A stretch of 64,000 bases of DNA from an uncultured Lachnoclostridium sp. (lineage in GTDB: Bacteria > Bacillota > Clostridia > Lachnospirales > Lachnospiraceae): positions 1 through 64,000 of the forward strand of contig CAMMSL010000001.1 in NCBI GenBank assembly GCA_946499505.1, written 5' to 3'. The position numbers and the translations under genes were made by a program. This document shows, in pieces, positions 42,852 through 51,486 of this stretch (positions are counted from its first letter, which is position 1; every line of letters starts with the position of its first letter). The notes beneath the pieces are model-generated. The model was not told the DNA's origin. It did no database searches and saw only the letters and a program-made list of their open reading frames with translations.

Positions 42852-43403
42852 CTAATTTTCTGTATGCCCTTCGGCACCACATATCTCCTCGTATGCCTTC
42901 TCCGCCGTGATCACACGTTCTTTCGTAATACAGCTCCGGAGCACAACAAGCGCCGCCTCATGTTCTTCTATCCCCGACGTCGAACCGCACAGATCTTCTA
43001 TCACCGCACAGTCGACCAGATCGTTATAGCAGTCCATAGCACTGTGCAGGACACAGCATCCTGTATTCACGCCCGCAAAGTATATCTTTTCGATTTCATG
43101 ATCACGGACAAACTCCTTCATCTCTTCATTCCAGCAGCTGTACTTGTCCTTGTCAAATACTCTCTGCATGCATCCCCGGAGCTCAGGTACGATCTCAGCA
43201 TCTTCCGATCCCGCCATACAACTTTTCCATCCCTCAAACACATAGCACGCTGTATGCTCATGATTCACATAGCGTGTGCCTGCTGTGATCACACGATTCG
43301 CGATGCTTGCCTGGAAATCATGTATCTTTTCCACAAGCCCCTCTGTAAAGTTGTTGATAAATCCATTCTGCATATCTATGATCATAAATAATATGTTTCC
43401 CAT
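42852..43403 (-). CDS. Isochorismatase-family cysteine hydrolase
   Basis: The 183-residue protein has the family core: MIIDMQNGFI (Asp), a Lys near KDKYSCWNEE, and VNTGCCVLHSAMDC with the nucleophilic Cys near residue 114. Relatives include nicotinamidases and other amidases; the substrate cannot be read. GGGAGG precedes the ATG. It is upstream of fba but separated by fba's promoter. Confidence 0.85.
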   Translation of the reverse strand: MGNILFMIIDMQNGFINNFTEGLVEKIHDFQASIANRVITAGTRYVNHEHTACYVFEGWKSCMAGSEDAEIVPELRGCMQRVFDKDKYSCWNEEMKEFVRDHEIEKIYFAGVNTGCCVLHSAMDCYNDLVDCAVIEDLCGSTSGIEEHEAALVVLRSCITKERVITAEKAYEEICGAEGHTEN

Positions 43404-43480
43404 ATTCTATCCTCCCTGACTTCCATTCTCAGCCTTTGTATAGTATGTTTCCGTCACTGTCTTCTTATTCTCTGCTTTCA

Positions 43481-44272
43481 TCAGTTTTCTGCCTGATATA
43501 CAAATCTTGTCCCGTCTCGGAGAGTATTCTCTTCAAACCGCGGTATCTCCGCGGATTTATCCGCCTGAAATATCAAATCTTTTCCATCAATCACAAAAGT
43601 ATATTTTTTATCGAACATTTCGTCCTGCAGGACCAAGGTGCCGTCCTCTATCGTAAACTCTCCCATCGGGAGATCACTGGAAAGAGTGGAGTAAAACAGT
43701 GTTGCCTTCTTATCTGCATACAGGTCAATAGTCGGTTCCAAATATTTATCATACCCTTGCGCAATATAATGTCCCGGCATCAGCCCGGTACCTGCGATCG
43801 GCTTCATCTCCAGTCCACATGGATTTCCCGGCAGTCTGCTCTCATGCACATCCCGTGGTTCACTATCGCACTCCTTCCAAAGCGCCTCTATATCCGCTGA
43901 AGTAACGTATTCCTTTTCATCTGTCAGGAAACAGATTGTCCCGCTTTTCCCGCCTCCATATGTATATACTACTTCGTAATCCGTACCATCTGAAAGGTTA
44001 AATCGGAAACTGGTCGTCGTTCCTCCCGCCATGTCGTCCTCCGGGTTTCCCTGACTTATCGTCTGTCCCGAAAATGAATCATACAGCGTTTCAACATCTT
44101 CCATCTCCACTACTGCCTTCTCCTGCGCATCCCCAGGCACACTATAGTGGTATATTTCTATAAAATTTACATCCGATGCGTCAAACGGAAATTTTATTTC
44201 TTCTTTACTGGCACATCCGGACAAAAGAAACGGGGTTGCAAGAGCAACATACAACAGTTTCGTCGTTTTCAT
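43481..44272 (-). CDS. Putative lipoprotein, unknown function
   Basis: The 263-residue protein has a lipoprotein signal with LLSGC (Cys near residue 20). The mature part begins with KFPFDASDVNFIEIYHY and has a beta-rich composition; near the end YTFVIDGKDLIFQADKS recalls repeated beta-strands in DUF-type lipoproteins. GGAGGG lies 6 bp before the ATG at 44272. No family is recognised. It seems to be a single gene. Confidence 0.7.
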   Translation of the reverse strand: MKTTKLLYVALATPFLLSGCASKEEIKFPFDASDVNFIEIYHYSVPGDAQEKAVVEMEDVETLYDSFSGQTISQGNPEDDMAGGTTTSFRFNLSDGTDYEVVYTYGGGKSGTICFLTDEKEYVTSADIEALWKECDSEPRDVHESRLPGNPCGLEMKPIAGTGLMPGHYIAQGYDKYLEPTIDLYADKKATLFYSTLSSDLPMGEFTIEDGTLVLQDEMFDKKYTFVIDGKDLIFQADKSAEIPRFEENTLRDGTRFVYQAEN

Positions 44273-44400
44273 AACCAACCCTCCGCAAAAGAATGAAAGA
44301 ATAAGCCGCCTCTGATCAATATAGAAATATTATAGCAAAAGAAAGTACATATAGCTATAATATCAGTGCCGGAGTATGATTAAATCGGGTTTTCAAATAC

Positions 44401-44426
44401 AAAAAAAGCTCGTAAAAACGAGCTTT
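44401..44426 (-). terminator. Terminator of tRNA-Glu
   Basis: On the minus strand AAAGCTCGT, a short T loop and ACGAGCTTT are followed by TTTT, directly after the tRNA. Confidence 0.9.
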
Positions 44427-44431
44427 CTTAA

Positions 44432-44503
44432 TGACTCCGAGGGGAATCGAACCCCTGATTCCAGCGTGAGAGGCTAGCGTCTTGACCGCTTGACCACGGA
44501 GCC
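44432..44503 (-). tRNA. tRNA-Glu (anticodon CTC)
   Basis: The reverse complement folds as a 72-nt tRNA with acceptor stem GGCTCCG/CGGAGTC, anticodon loop CTCTCAC (anticodon CTC), and T arm GGGGTTCGATTCCCC. Discriminator A is followed directly by TTAAG, so CCA is not encoded. It reads GAG codons. It has its own promoter and terminator. Confidence 0.93.
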
Positions 44504-44511
44504 TTATTTAT

Positions 44512-44542
44512 ATTCGCTGTTTGGTTGTCCCTCACAGCGAAT
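44512..44542 (-). other. Hairpin in the 5' leader of the tRNA-Glu transcript
   Basis: ATTCGCTGT and ACAGCGAAT form a perfect 9-bp stem with a 13-nt loop, between the promoter and the tRNA. It probably forms at the very start of the primary transcript. Confidence 0.6.
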
Positions 44543-44545
44543 ATT

Positions 44546-44574
44546 ACTATATCATATAGATTAATGAGATGCAA
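44546..44574 (-). promoter_or_regulatory. Promoter of tRNA-Glu
   Basis: On the minus strand TTGCAT (44569-44574) is followed after 17 bp by TATAGT (44546-44551). Confidence 0.75.
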
Positions 44575-44602
44575 GTACTTTTTTCATTTTTTTACATTTT
44601 TT

Positions 44603-44637
44603 ATCACAGTTCAGTCATGGCACGGCTGAACTGTGAT
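44603..44637 (+). terminator. 12-bp hairpin downstream of the diacylglycerol kinase gene
   Basis: ATCACAGTTCAG and CTGAACTGTGAT form a perfect stem with an 11-nt loop, 3 bp after the kinase stop codon. T-rich sequence follows on the plus strand; on the minus strand, where the kinase transcript runs, A-rich sequence follows, so it is not a normal terminator for that gene. Confidence 0.45.
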
Positions 44638-44640
44638 ATT

Positions 44641-45600
44641 TTATTCCTCGACTGCACCATTGATTTCAGTCGCTTCTTCCGCCATCTTTTCCGCCGAGAG
44701 CCCTGCTGCCACCTCCTGGCGCACCATGATCTGAAGCGCCTGTCTGTTATTCCGGACAGTAACCTCCTCATGGCTTCCTCCATACTCGCCGTCAAGCGTC
44801 CAGGGAATCGCCTCCATGGATTCAAACCGCACACATCCCGACTTGAAGGAATACATGCGCTCCGGATTGATCTGTCTGAGCATGATCGCCCCGAGCAGAT
44901 CGTTTAATTCAAGCGGATTCTTTGGGGTCTTGATAAGCGTCACCTCAAACTCGCCGTCATCAAATACCACATCCGGCCCAATGATTCCTGTAAATCCCCC
45001 CACCGACCGCGAGTTTGTCACCATGCCGTAGATAAATTCATCTTCGATCTCCTCGCCATCATGAATCACGCGGATCTTGTAGGATGGTATATTAAATATC
45101 CTTTTTGCCCCCTCCAGCACATATGCCAGATGACCGAGGATATTCTTCATACTCTGCTTTGTCTCGTAAGAAACATCCGTAAAAAGGCCGAATGCTGCGA
45201 TATAGATAAAGTAGTCATCGTTAAATGTTCCTACGTCGCACGGAAACGGCACCCCATTGACTGCTGTATCTGCAGCTGCGAGAATGTCTTTTGGAATGCC
45301 AAGGCTGGTGGCGAAGTCATTTGTAGTGCCAGCCGGAATGTATCCCAGTGGAGCCTTATACGACCGCATCCGCATACCTGTCACAACTTCGTCAAGTGTT
45401 CCATCACCGCCGCTGCACACGATCAGATCATATCCCTCGGCGCAGGATTGCATCTTCTCCGCTCCGTCATGATATTTCTGGGTCGGATATACCGTCACCT
45501 CATATTCTGCTTTTGTAAAAGTGTCAATTACATCTGAAAGTTTGGGCTTAAGTGTCCCTGTGCCTGCGTTCGGATTATAAATAAACAACATCTTTTTCAT
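44641..45600 (-). CDS. Diacylglycerol/lipid kinase family protein (DgkB/YegS type)
   Basis: The 319-residue protein phosphorylates a lipid such as diacylglycerol. It has FIYNPNAGTG near the start, the nucleotide loop CSGGDGTLDEVV (about 60-71) and GTTNDFA. The ATG at 45600 is preferred because GGGGAGG lies 8 bp upstream; an ATG 6 bp earlier is possible. It follows the HPr-like gene, separated by a terminator. Confidence 0.9.
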   Translation of the reverse strand: MKKMLFIYNPNAGTGTLKPKLSDVIDTFTKAEYEVTVYPTQKYHDGAEKMQSCAEGYDLIVCSGGDGTLDEVVTGMRMRSYKAPLGYIPAGTTNDFATSLGIPKDILAAADTAVNGVPFPCDVGTFNDDYFIYIAAFGLFTDVSYETKQSMKNILGHLAYVLEGAKRIFNIPSYKIRVIHDGEEIEDEFIYGMVTNSRSVGGFTGIIGPDVVFDDGEFEVTLIKTPKNPLELNDLLGAIMLRQINPERMYSFKSGCVRFESMEAIPWTLDGEYGGSHEEVTVRNNRQALQIMVRQEVAAGLSAEKMAEEATEINGAVEE

Positions 45601-45643
45601 GCTCATATCCTCCCCGTTTATATAATCCTGCCATATAGTCAGC

Positions 45644-45667
45644 AAAAGGCTGTACTTATGCACAGCC
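45644..45667 (-). terminator. Terminator after the HPr-like gene
   Basis: On the minus strand GGGCTGT, loop and ACAGCC are followed by TTTT, 20 bp after the stop of the HPr-like gene. It ends the murB-rapZ-whiA-HPr operon. Confidence 0.7.
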
Positions 45668-45687
45668 CTCCCTTTTCAAAATAATCT

Positions 45688-45948
45688 TTATTTTACTCTA
45701 TTTGCAAAAAATGTCCTGATTCCTTCTGCAGCTTTCTTCTCATCCTCACCCTCAGTAACTACAGTAATTTTCTCACCATTCGAAAGGCTCAGGCTCATCA
45801 TCCCCATAATACTTTTTGCGTTGATATTCTTCTCACCAATCTGAATGTACACTTTGCTCGCATACTGGCTCGCTTCCTGTACAAGCAGAGCAATCGGTCT
45901 GCCGTCAAATCCGCCTTCTGTCTTAACTACAACAGGTGTTTTAATCAT
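45688..45948 (-). CDS. HPr-like (Crh-type) regulatory protein lacking the catalytic histidine
   Basis: The 86-residue protein aligns with HPr and Crh over its whole length. The active His15 position is Asp (GGFDGRPIALLVQEA), so it cannot carry phosphate from enzyme I. Ser46 is kept in NAKSIMGMMSLSL, the site of HPr kinase. Thus it should act as a regulator, as Crh does with CcpA in Bacillus, where Gln replaces the His. The start overlaps whiA by 4 bp. In Bacillus crh also follows whiA. Confidence 0.88.
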   Translation of the reverse strand: MIKTPVVVKTEGGFDGRPIALLVQEASQYASKVYIQIGEKNINAKSIMGMMSLSLSNGEKITVVTEGEDEKKAAEGIRTFFANRVK

Positions 45949-46904
45949 AATAATCCTCCTTGTTCCTGCCTTACCTTGTCTGCCATCTCGCTGAGTCTGC
46001 GCAGTCTGTGGTTGATTCCGGACTTTCCCACCGGGGGATCAAGAGCCTCCCCCAGTTCTTTCAGAGTGGCGTCAGGATGATCAAGACGGGCGATCGCCGC
46101 CTCCACCAGATTATCCGGCATATGGTCAAATCCCACCGTATCTCTGAGATATGTAATGTCCTCAATCTGTTTCACCGCTGCTGACACAGTTTTATTAATG
46201 TTGGCAGTCTCGCAGTTCACCTTCCTGTTTACAGAATTACGCATCTCTTTCAGGATCCTGACATTCTCAAGTTCCATCAGAGCCACATGCGCTTCCATTA
46301 CATTAAGGATATCTACTATCTGAGAACCTTCTTTCAGGTATACAACATATGAGTTCTTGCGCCTCACGATCTTGGCATCCAAACCAAAGCTGCAGATCAC
46401 CTCGCGGATCTTCTCCGCTGCCTCGGGCAAGGAACAGACGATTTCAAAATGATACGCCTTCTTCGGATCGCTCATAGAGCCCGCCGCCTGATATGCTCCC
46501 CGCAGGAATGCTCTTTTACAGCATGTCTGCTGGATTACAAGAGGGCTGAACGGCTGGATTTCATCTGCATTTTCTTTTTGTTCGCCGATCATCTTCGTTG
46601 CCTGAAGGATGCGAAATGCGTCTTCATGATGTTGCACAATAACTGCATACGACACGCTTTGTTTCGCAATGTTTCTCCTTATTGAGATATCAGTTCTAAT
46701 ATTAAATGTTTTTTCTATCAATGTAAAGACTTTTCTTGCAACTAGAAAGTTTTCCGAATGAATTTTTATGCTGCAGCGATCGAACCGATTAAATACAATC
46801 GTTCCACACAATCCGATGAAAGCCGCCAGTTCTGCTATCTGACAATGTCTTGCAGAGCTGATATTTCCTGCAAGTTCCTCTCTTACTTTTCCAGAAAAAG
46901 ACAT
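45945..46904 (-). CDS. whiA: DNA-binding protein WhiA
   Basis: WhiA combines a degenerate LAGLIDADG endonuclease fold (residues about 1-220, FSGKVREELAGN at the start) with a C-terminal helix-turn-helix (about 230-319; LKELGEALDPPVGKSGINHRL). It influences cell division and chromosome segregation in Bacillus and sporulation in Streptomyces. The 319-residue length is normal. The ATG at 46904 is the family start; the AGGA site is a little far. It lies 4 bp after rapZ. Confidence 0.95.
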   Translation of the reverse strand: MSFSGKVREELAGNISSARHCQIAELAAFIGLCGTIVFNRFDRCSIKIHSENFLVARKVFTLIEKTFNIRTDISIRRNIAKQSVSYAVIVQHHEDAFRILQATKMIGEQKENADEIQPFSPLVIQQTCCKRAFLRGAYQAAGSMSDPKKAYHFEIVCSLPEAAEKIREVICSFGLDAKIVRRKNSYVVYLKEGSQIVDILNVMEAHVALMELENVRILKEMRNSVNRKVNCETANINKTVSAAVKQIEDITYLRDTVGFDHMPDNLVEAAIARLDHPDATLKELGEALDPPVGKSGINHRLRRLSEMADKVRQEQGGLL

Positions 46905-46908
46905 ACTC

Positions 46909-47790
46909 TCACTCTTTCCTTTTTGTGATCGCATCTTTTCCGATATCCCGGTGCTCGATGCGAACTCCGTAATTCTCCTGTTTATCCAGCCTTTGATACA
47001 GAGCATTCGCAAGAGTTACAGACCTGTGTTTTCCACCAGTGCAGCCGATTGCGATAATAAGCTGATTCTTGCCTTCCAAAATGTAATTTGGAATAAGGAA
47101 ATCGACCATATCCGTCAGTTTATCAAGAAATACCTGTGCCTTTTCATTCTCCATGACATAATCCTGCACCGCCGGGTCATTTCCAGTCTTCTCTTTCAAT
47201 TCATCGATATAATACGGATTCGGCAGGAAACGTACGTCAAATACAAGATCTGCATCCTGCGGGATACCGTACTTAAACCCAAAGGACATAACTGTGATAT
47301 ACAGATTGCAGAAACTCTCTCCTTTTACAAAAATCTTCTCCAGTTCCAGTTTCAGTTCCCTGGTAAGCATTTTGCTTGTGTCTAAAATATACGTAGCACG
47401 CATCTTCAAAAACATGATCTTTTCACGTTCTTTCGCGATTCCCGTATCCACTCTGCCCGAACCGCTCAGCGGATGCTGTCTTCTCGTTTCCTTATATCTT
47501 TTGATCAGCACATCGTCCTGCGCATCCAGAAACAGAATCTCATAGCTGACCTGTTTTTCATCCATCTCATCGAGCACTTCCTGCAGACCGCTGAAGTCCT
47601 GTCCTCCTCTGACATCAATTCCCAGAGCGATATTCTTTACCTCTTCTTCCGGCTCACTGAACATCTCTACAAAGCGGGGAAGAAGCGGAATGGGAAGATT
47701 GTCTACACAGAAGTATCCCATATCCTCCAGCATCTTTAACGCAGTCGTTTTACCTGCACCCGACATTCCCGTCACGATCACCAAACGCAT
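46909..47790 (-). CDS. rapZ: RNase adapter protein RapZ / YvcJ nucleotide-binding protein
   Basis: The 293-residue protein has the Walker A GMSGAGKTTALKMLED near residue 8, VDNLPIPLLP, and GCTGGKHRSV near the C terminus, all typical. In E. coli RapZ guides RNase E to a small RNA of amino-sugar control; in Bacillus YvcJ binds UDP-GlcNAc-type signals and affects competence. AGGAG precedes the ATG. Order murB-rapZ-whiA-HPr is conserved in Clostridia. Confidence 0.95.
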   Translation of the reverse strand: MRLVIVTGMSGAGKTTALKMLEDMGYFCVDNLPIPLLPRFVEMFSEPEEEVKNIALGIDVRGGQDFSGLQEVLDEMDEKQVSYEILFLDAQDDVLIKRYKETRRQHPLSGSGRVDTGIAKEREKIMFLKMRATYILDTSKMLTRELKLELEKIFVKGESFCNLYITVMSFGFKYGIPQDADLVFDVRFLPNPYYIDELKEKTGNDPAVQDYVMENEKAQVFLDKLTDMVDFLIPNYILEGKNQLIIAIGCTGGKHRSVTLANALYQRLDKQENYGVRIEHRDIGKDAITKRKE

Positions 47791-47793
47791 CTG

Positions 47794-48699
47794 TCAAAAC
47801 TCTCCTATCCTTTTCACTTCCGGCTCCAGCCTTACGCCCGAGTTTTCCTCAACCCGGCGCACTATCGTCTCCATCAGTTCCGCTACTTCCCGCGCAGTCG
47901 CCCCGCCCCTGTTGATCACAAATCCACAGTGCTTCTCCGACACCTGGGCATTTCCCACGCGAAATCCTCTCAGTCCGGCCTCTTCGATCAGCCTGCCCGC
48001 GAAATATCCTTCCGGCCTCTTAAATGTGCTTCCTGCACTGCCGAATTCGAGCGGCTGCTTCGATACCCGCTTCTCCTTCAGTTCGTCCATCTTGGCACGG
48101 ATTTTCTCTTTATCTCCTTTCCTTAAGACAAGCTCCGCCGCCAGAACTACATAATCCATCTTTGAGACAATACTGGTGCGGTATCCCATCTTCATCTCTT
48201 CAACAGGAAGTGTCAGCACTTCGCCCCCGGGTGTAAGGACATCAGCACTTTTGAGCACCTGTCTGATCTCACCGCCATATGCGCCTGCATTCATGCGGAC
48301 CGCGCCTCCCAGCGTGCCCGGAATACCGGAGGCAAACTCGAATCCCTCCAGTCCGGCCTCATATGCCGCAGCAGCTACCTTTGAAAGCAGCGCCCCCGCC
48401 TGTGCCCGGATGATCTCTCCATCGGTCTCAATCTCTCTCATATTCTTAAAGACCTGTATGATGACGCCCCGGTACCCTTTGTCGCCCACAAGAAGATTGC
48501 TTCCGTTTCCTATTATATAGTATGGTATCGCCTTCTCTGTACACAGTGCCGTAATCTTTCTGATCTCATCAGCAGAAGACGGCATGACAAAATAATCTGC
48601 CGGCCCTCCGATGCGAAAAGTCGTATGCCCGGACATCAGTTCGTCTCTCAGAACGTTTTTCTCTCCGGTAATGGAACAAAGATCATTATACAGGTTCAT
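47794..48699 (-). CDS. murB: UDP-N-acetylenolpyruvoylglucosamine reductase
   Basis: MurB reduces UDP-GlcNAc-enolpyruvate to UDP-MurNAc in peptidoglycan synthesis, with FAD and NADPH. The 301-residue protein has HTTFRIGGPADY, IGNGSNLL, GIPGTLGGAVRMNAGAYG and SAGSTFKRPEG, and ends near PEVKRIG. The ATG at 48699 follows GGAG; reading to 48786 adds unconserved residues. It heads the rapZ-whiA-HPr operon. Confidence 0.96.
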   Translation of the reverse strand: MNLYNDLCSITGEKNVLRDELMSGHTTFRIGGPADYFVMPSSADEIRKITALCTEKAIPYYIIGNGSNLLVGDKGYRGVIIQVFKNMREIETDGEIIRAQAGALLSKVAAAAYEAGLEGFEFASGIPGTLGGAVRMNAGAYGGEIRQVLKSADVLTPGGEVLTLPVEEMKMGYRTSIVSKMDYVVLAAELVLRKGDKEKIRAKMDELKEKRVSKQPLEFGSAGSTFKRPEGYFAGRLIEEAGLRGFRVGNAQVSEKHCGFVINRGGATAREVAELMETIVRRVEENSGVRLEPEVKRIGEF

Positions 48700-48881
48700 A
48701 AATATACTCCATTTCTCAATTCTATGCTTATTTGCCACATTATTATAAGCCATGCTCAAAGCGATGTAAACCATCATTTCTTGCAAATCTGCCAGATCCA
48801 GTGTATAATGTAGCAGTATCTCTGAGTTTTTCAGCGTCAGTTCAGACGCACTGTAACAGATAAAGGAGTGAAAAAAGTACA

Positions 48882-50252
48882 GTGGACTCTGGTGACACCT
48901 TTCAATTTATCATATTGATTATCCTGCTTATGCTCTCAGCATTTTTCTCATCAAATGAGACTGCGCTCACAACGGTGAACAAGATCCGGCTGCGCTCTCT
49001 GGCAGATGACGGGAACAAAAAAGCGGCAATGGTTCTCGATATCACGGAGAATCATACATCCAAGATGCTGAGTGCCATACTGATCGGCAATAATATCGTC
49101 AACATCTCTGCATCTTCCCTTTCAGCCACACTTGCATATGCATTCGGCGGATATATGGTCAGCATCGCTACGGCAGTCCTTACAGTCGCGATCCTCGTTT
49201 TCGGAGAGATCACGCCGAAAAACTATGCCACCATAAACGCAGAAAAGATATCGATGCGTTATATCCGGATCATCAAATTCTTTATGACGATCATGACTCC
49301 GGTAATCTTTATCATCAATCTCTTTTCCCGCGGCATCATGTTCCTTCTGCGGGTGGATCCTGCCGCTGCAAAAAAAGTCATGACCGAGGAAGAGCTCAGG
49401 ACCATTGTAGATGTAAGCCATGAGAGAGGTGTGATCGAATCTGATGAAAAAGAAATGATCAACAATGTATTCGATCTCGGTGATGCCGACGCAAAAGACA
49501 TCATGGTCCCGAGGGTACATGTGACTTTTGCCGATGTTAACAGCACATATGATGAGCTCATCGATATCTTTCGTGAAGATAAATTCACCCGCCTGCCTGT
49601 CTATGAAGACTCTCAGGACAATATTGTCGGTATTATTAATATGAAAGGCCTTCTTCTGTGCAACCGGGATGAATCTTTTAATATCCGTGATATCATGCGC
49701 CAGCCGCATTTCACATATGAATACAAGAGCATCTCCGAACTGCTTGTAGAAATGAGGGAATCAACATTTAATATCGCGATCGTACTGGACGAATACGGTG
49801 AGATGGCCGGTCTGATCACTCTTGAAGATATTCTGGAGGAGATCGTTGGCGAGATCCATGACGAGTATGACGAGCAGGAAGACCAGTTTTATCAGCTGTC
49901 TGACCGTGAATATGTGATCGAGGGCGCTATGAATCTTGATGATGTAAATGAACGGCTGCAGACCGGGTTCTCTTCCGAAGATTATGATTCGCTGGGCGGT
50001 TTTATTATCGAACACCTTGACAGGCTGCCCGAATTAAATGATGAAGTCATAACAGAAGACGGTATACGCCTGGTCGTAGAAACTCTGGATAAAAACCGTA
50101 TCGAGAGCGTACATGTATATCTTCCGGAAAAGACAGAAGACGAAGAAGGCGCTCAGGCGGAGCCCGATGATTCTTCCTCAGGAAATTCCGATGATGACAG
50201 TACTTCCGAAAACATTTCTGACAAAAATACTGCCGAACCGGACAACTCATAA
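48882..50252 (+). CDS. CNNM/CorC-type membrane protein with CBS pair
   Basis: The 456-residue protein has a DUF21 membrane region (about 5-150; SSNETALTTVNKIRLRSLADDG), two CBS domains (about 195-320, DIMVPRVHV and TRLPVYED) and a CorC/HlyC domain (about 340-425). The tail is acidic and Ser/Asp-rich. It is a paralogue of the protein at 7388-8785. The start is GTG with AAAGGAG 13 bp upstream, rather far. It is divergent from murB and ends in a clear terminator. Confidence 0.87.
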   Translation: MDSGDTFQFIILIILLMLSAFFSSNETALTTVNKIRLRSLADDGNKKAAMVLDITENHTSKMLSAILIGNNIVNISASSLSATLAYAFGGYMVSIATAVLTVAILVFGEITPKNYATINAEKISMRYIRIIKFFMTIMTPVIFIINLFSRGIMFLLRVDPAAAKKVMTEEELRTIVDVSHERGVIESDEKEMINNVFDLGDADAKDIMVPRVHVTFADVNSTYDELIDIFREDKFTRLPVYEDSQDNIVGIINMKGLLLCNRDESFNIRDIMRQPHFTYEYKSISELLVEMRESTFNIAIVLDEYGEMAGLITLEDILEEIVGEIHDEYDEQEDQFYQLSDREYVIEGAMNLDDVNERLQTGFSSEDYDSLGGFIIEHLDRLPELNDEVITEDGIRLVVETLDKNRIESVHVYLPEKTEDEEGAQAEPDDSSSGNSDDDSTSENISDKNTAEPDNS

Positions 50253-50268
50253 TTTATATTGCTTTTTC

Positions 50269-50303
50269 AAATGGTGGCTGCCAAATGACAGTCACCATTT
50301 TTC
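50269..50303 (+). terminator. Terminator after the CorC-type gene
   Basis: AAATGGTGGCTG and CAGTCACCATTT pair around a short loop and are followed by TTTCTTTC. Confidence 0.85.
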
Positions 50304-50352
50304 TTTCACTGCATATTCTGTTATAGAGTAAAGCGGAAAAGGAATCAGAACT

Positions 50353-51120
50353 ATGCCTTATACTATTATGCTGGATGCCGGACACGGCGGACGCGATCCC
50401 GGCGCGGTATACAACGGACGGCAGGAAAAAGACGACTCACTTGCCCTTACACTTGCCGTCGGCGAACTCCTTCAGGAACGGGGAGTCGACGTCCTCTACA
50501 CACGTACTACAGACGTCTACGAATCTCCTTATCAAAAAGCAATGGAGGCAAACGCAGCCGGCGCTGATTTTTTCATTTCCATCCACCGCAACTCCAGCCC
50601 GGAAGCCAACACTTATTCCGGTGTAGAATCTCTCGTCTATAATAAATCCGGAATCAAGCTGAAAATGGCCGAGAACATAAATGAACAGCTGGAAGCCATA
50701 GGATTTGTCAATCTGGGCGTAAAAGAACGCCCGGGACTGGTCGTCCTCAGGCGTACACGCATGCCGGCAGTTCTCGTAGAAGTCGGCTTCATCAATTCAG
50801 GCACCGACAACATGCTCTTCGATAACAACTTTGATGATATCGCGCTCGGGATCGCGGAAGGCATCCTAGACACGCTCCAGATGAACGGCGAGGTGTCTGC
50901 CCCTGGCTCTTATACCGTACAGGTCGGTGCTTTCCGCAATGGCGCATATGCTGATCGTCTCCAGCAGGAACTGCTGGAACAGGATTTTCCTGCCGTGACC
51001 AGCCAGAATAACGGATTGTACCGGGTTACCGTGGGCACATACCCCACGCTGGATGAAGCGGCAGCTGTGGAGAGAAGACTTAAACGTGCCGGATATCAGA
51101 CAGTAATCGTAAGCGGATAG
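50353..51120 (+). CDS. N-acetylmuramoyl-L-alanine amidase with SPOR domain
   Basis: The 255-residue protein has an Amidase_3 zinc hydrolase (about 3-175): DAGHGGRDPGA (zinc His), FFISIHRNSS (zinc His) and VLVEVGFINS (catalytic Glu). A SPOR domain follows (about 183-255; YTVQVGAFRNGAYADRLQQE), which binds denuded glycan at septa. No signal peptide is seen, although the substrate lies outside the membrane. Such amidases work in cell separation or in spore mother-cell engulfment and lysis. AAAGGAA precedes the ATG. Confidence 0.88.
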   Translation: MPYTIMLDAGHGGRDPGAVYNGRQEKDDSLALTLAVGELLQERGVDVLYTRTTDVYESPYQKAMEANAAGADFFISIHRNSSPEANTYSGVESLVYNKSGIKLKMAENINEQLEAIGFVNLGVKERPGLVVLRRTRMPAVLVEVGFINSGTDNMLFDNNFDDIALGIAEGILDTLQMNGEVSAPGSYTVQVGAFRNGAYADRLQQELLEQDFPAVTSQNNGLYRVTVGTYPTLDEAAAVERRLKRAGYQTVIVSG

Positions 51121-51486
51121 ATTCGTGAGTGTCGAAGAGATACTTCCGATTGGATAAACGCAGAAAATCATTCGGATACAGCTGTTCTGGTGAACCTTTC
51201 GGATCAGGCGGGATTGTAATGCGGACAGTGACTGTGTAAGGTCGTTAGACAAAGTTAAAGCCTGTGATGTGGCGTTAATCAAGCAAATGAAGTTGTCTGA
51301 GCAAAGCGAGTTCTTCATTTGCTTGATTGTTCTTAGCCATATCGCAGGCTTGTTACTTTGTCTTATGACCTGTAACCGGAGCCGGAAGTATTACAGTCCC
51401 GACTGATCCGAATACATACATTATTCCACTGTATCCGATTGATTTTCGGACGATTTATCATAGAATGCCTCTCCGACAAATACGAA
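51121..51486. mobile_element. Giant palindromic MITE-like element (copy 1)
   Basis: The whole 366 bp between the amidase stop and the glmM stop is one imperfect palindrome. The ends ATTCGTGAGTGTCGAAGAG and CTCTCCGACAAATACGAAT are inverted, as are GAAAATCATTCGGATACAG (51163-51181) and CTGTATCCGATTGATTTTC. The centre is a perfect 16-bp stem (51277-51292 with 51313-51328) and 20-nt loop, flanked by further complementary blocks around 51241-51275 and 51330-51371. No protein is encoded. A shorter relative lies at 63256-63427. There are no genes in this stretch. Confidence 0.8.
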
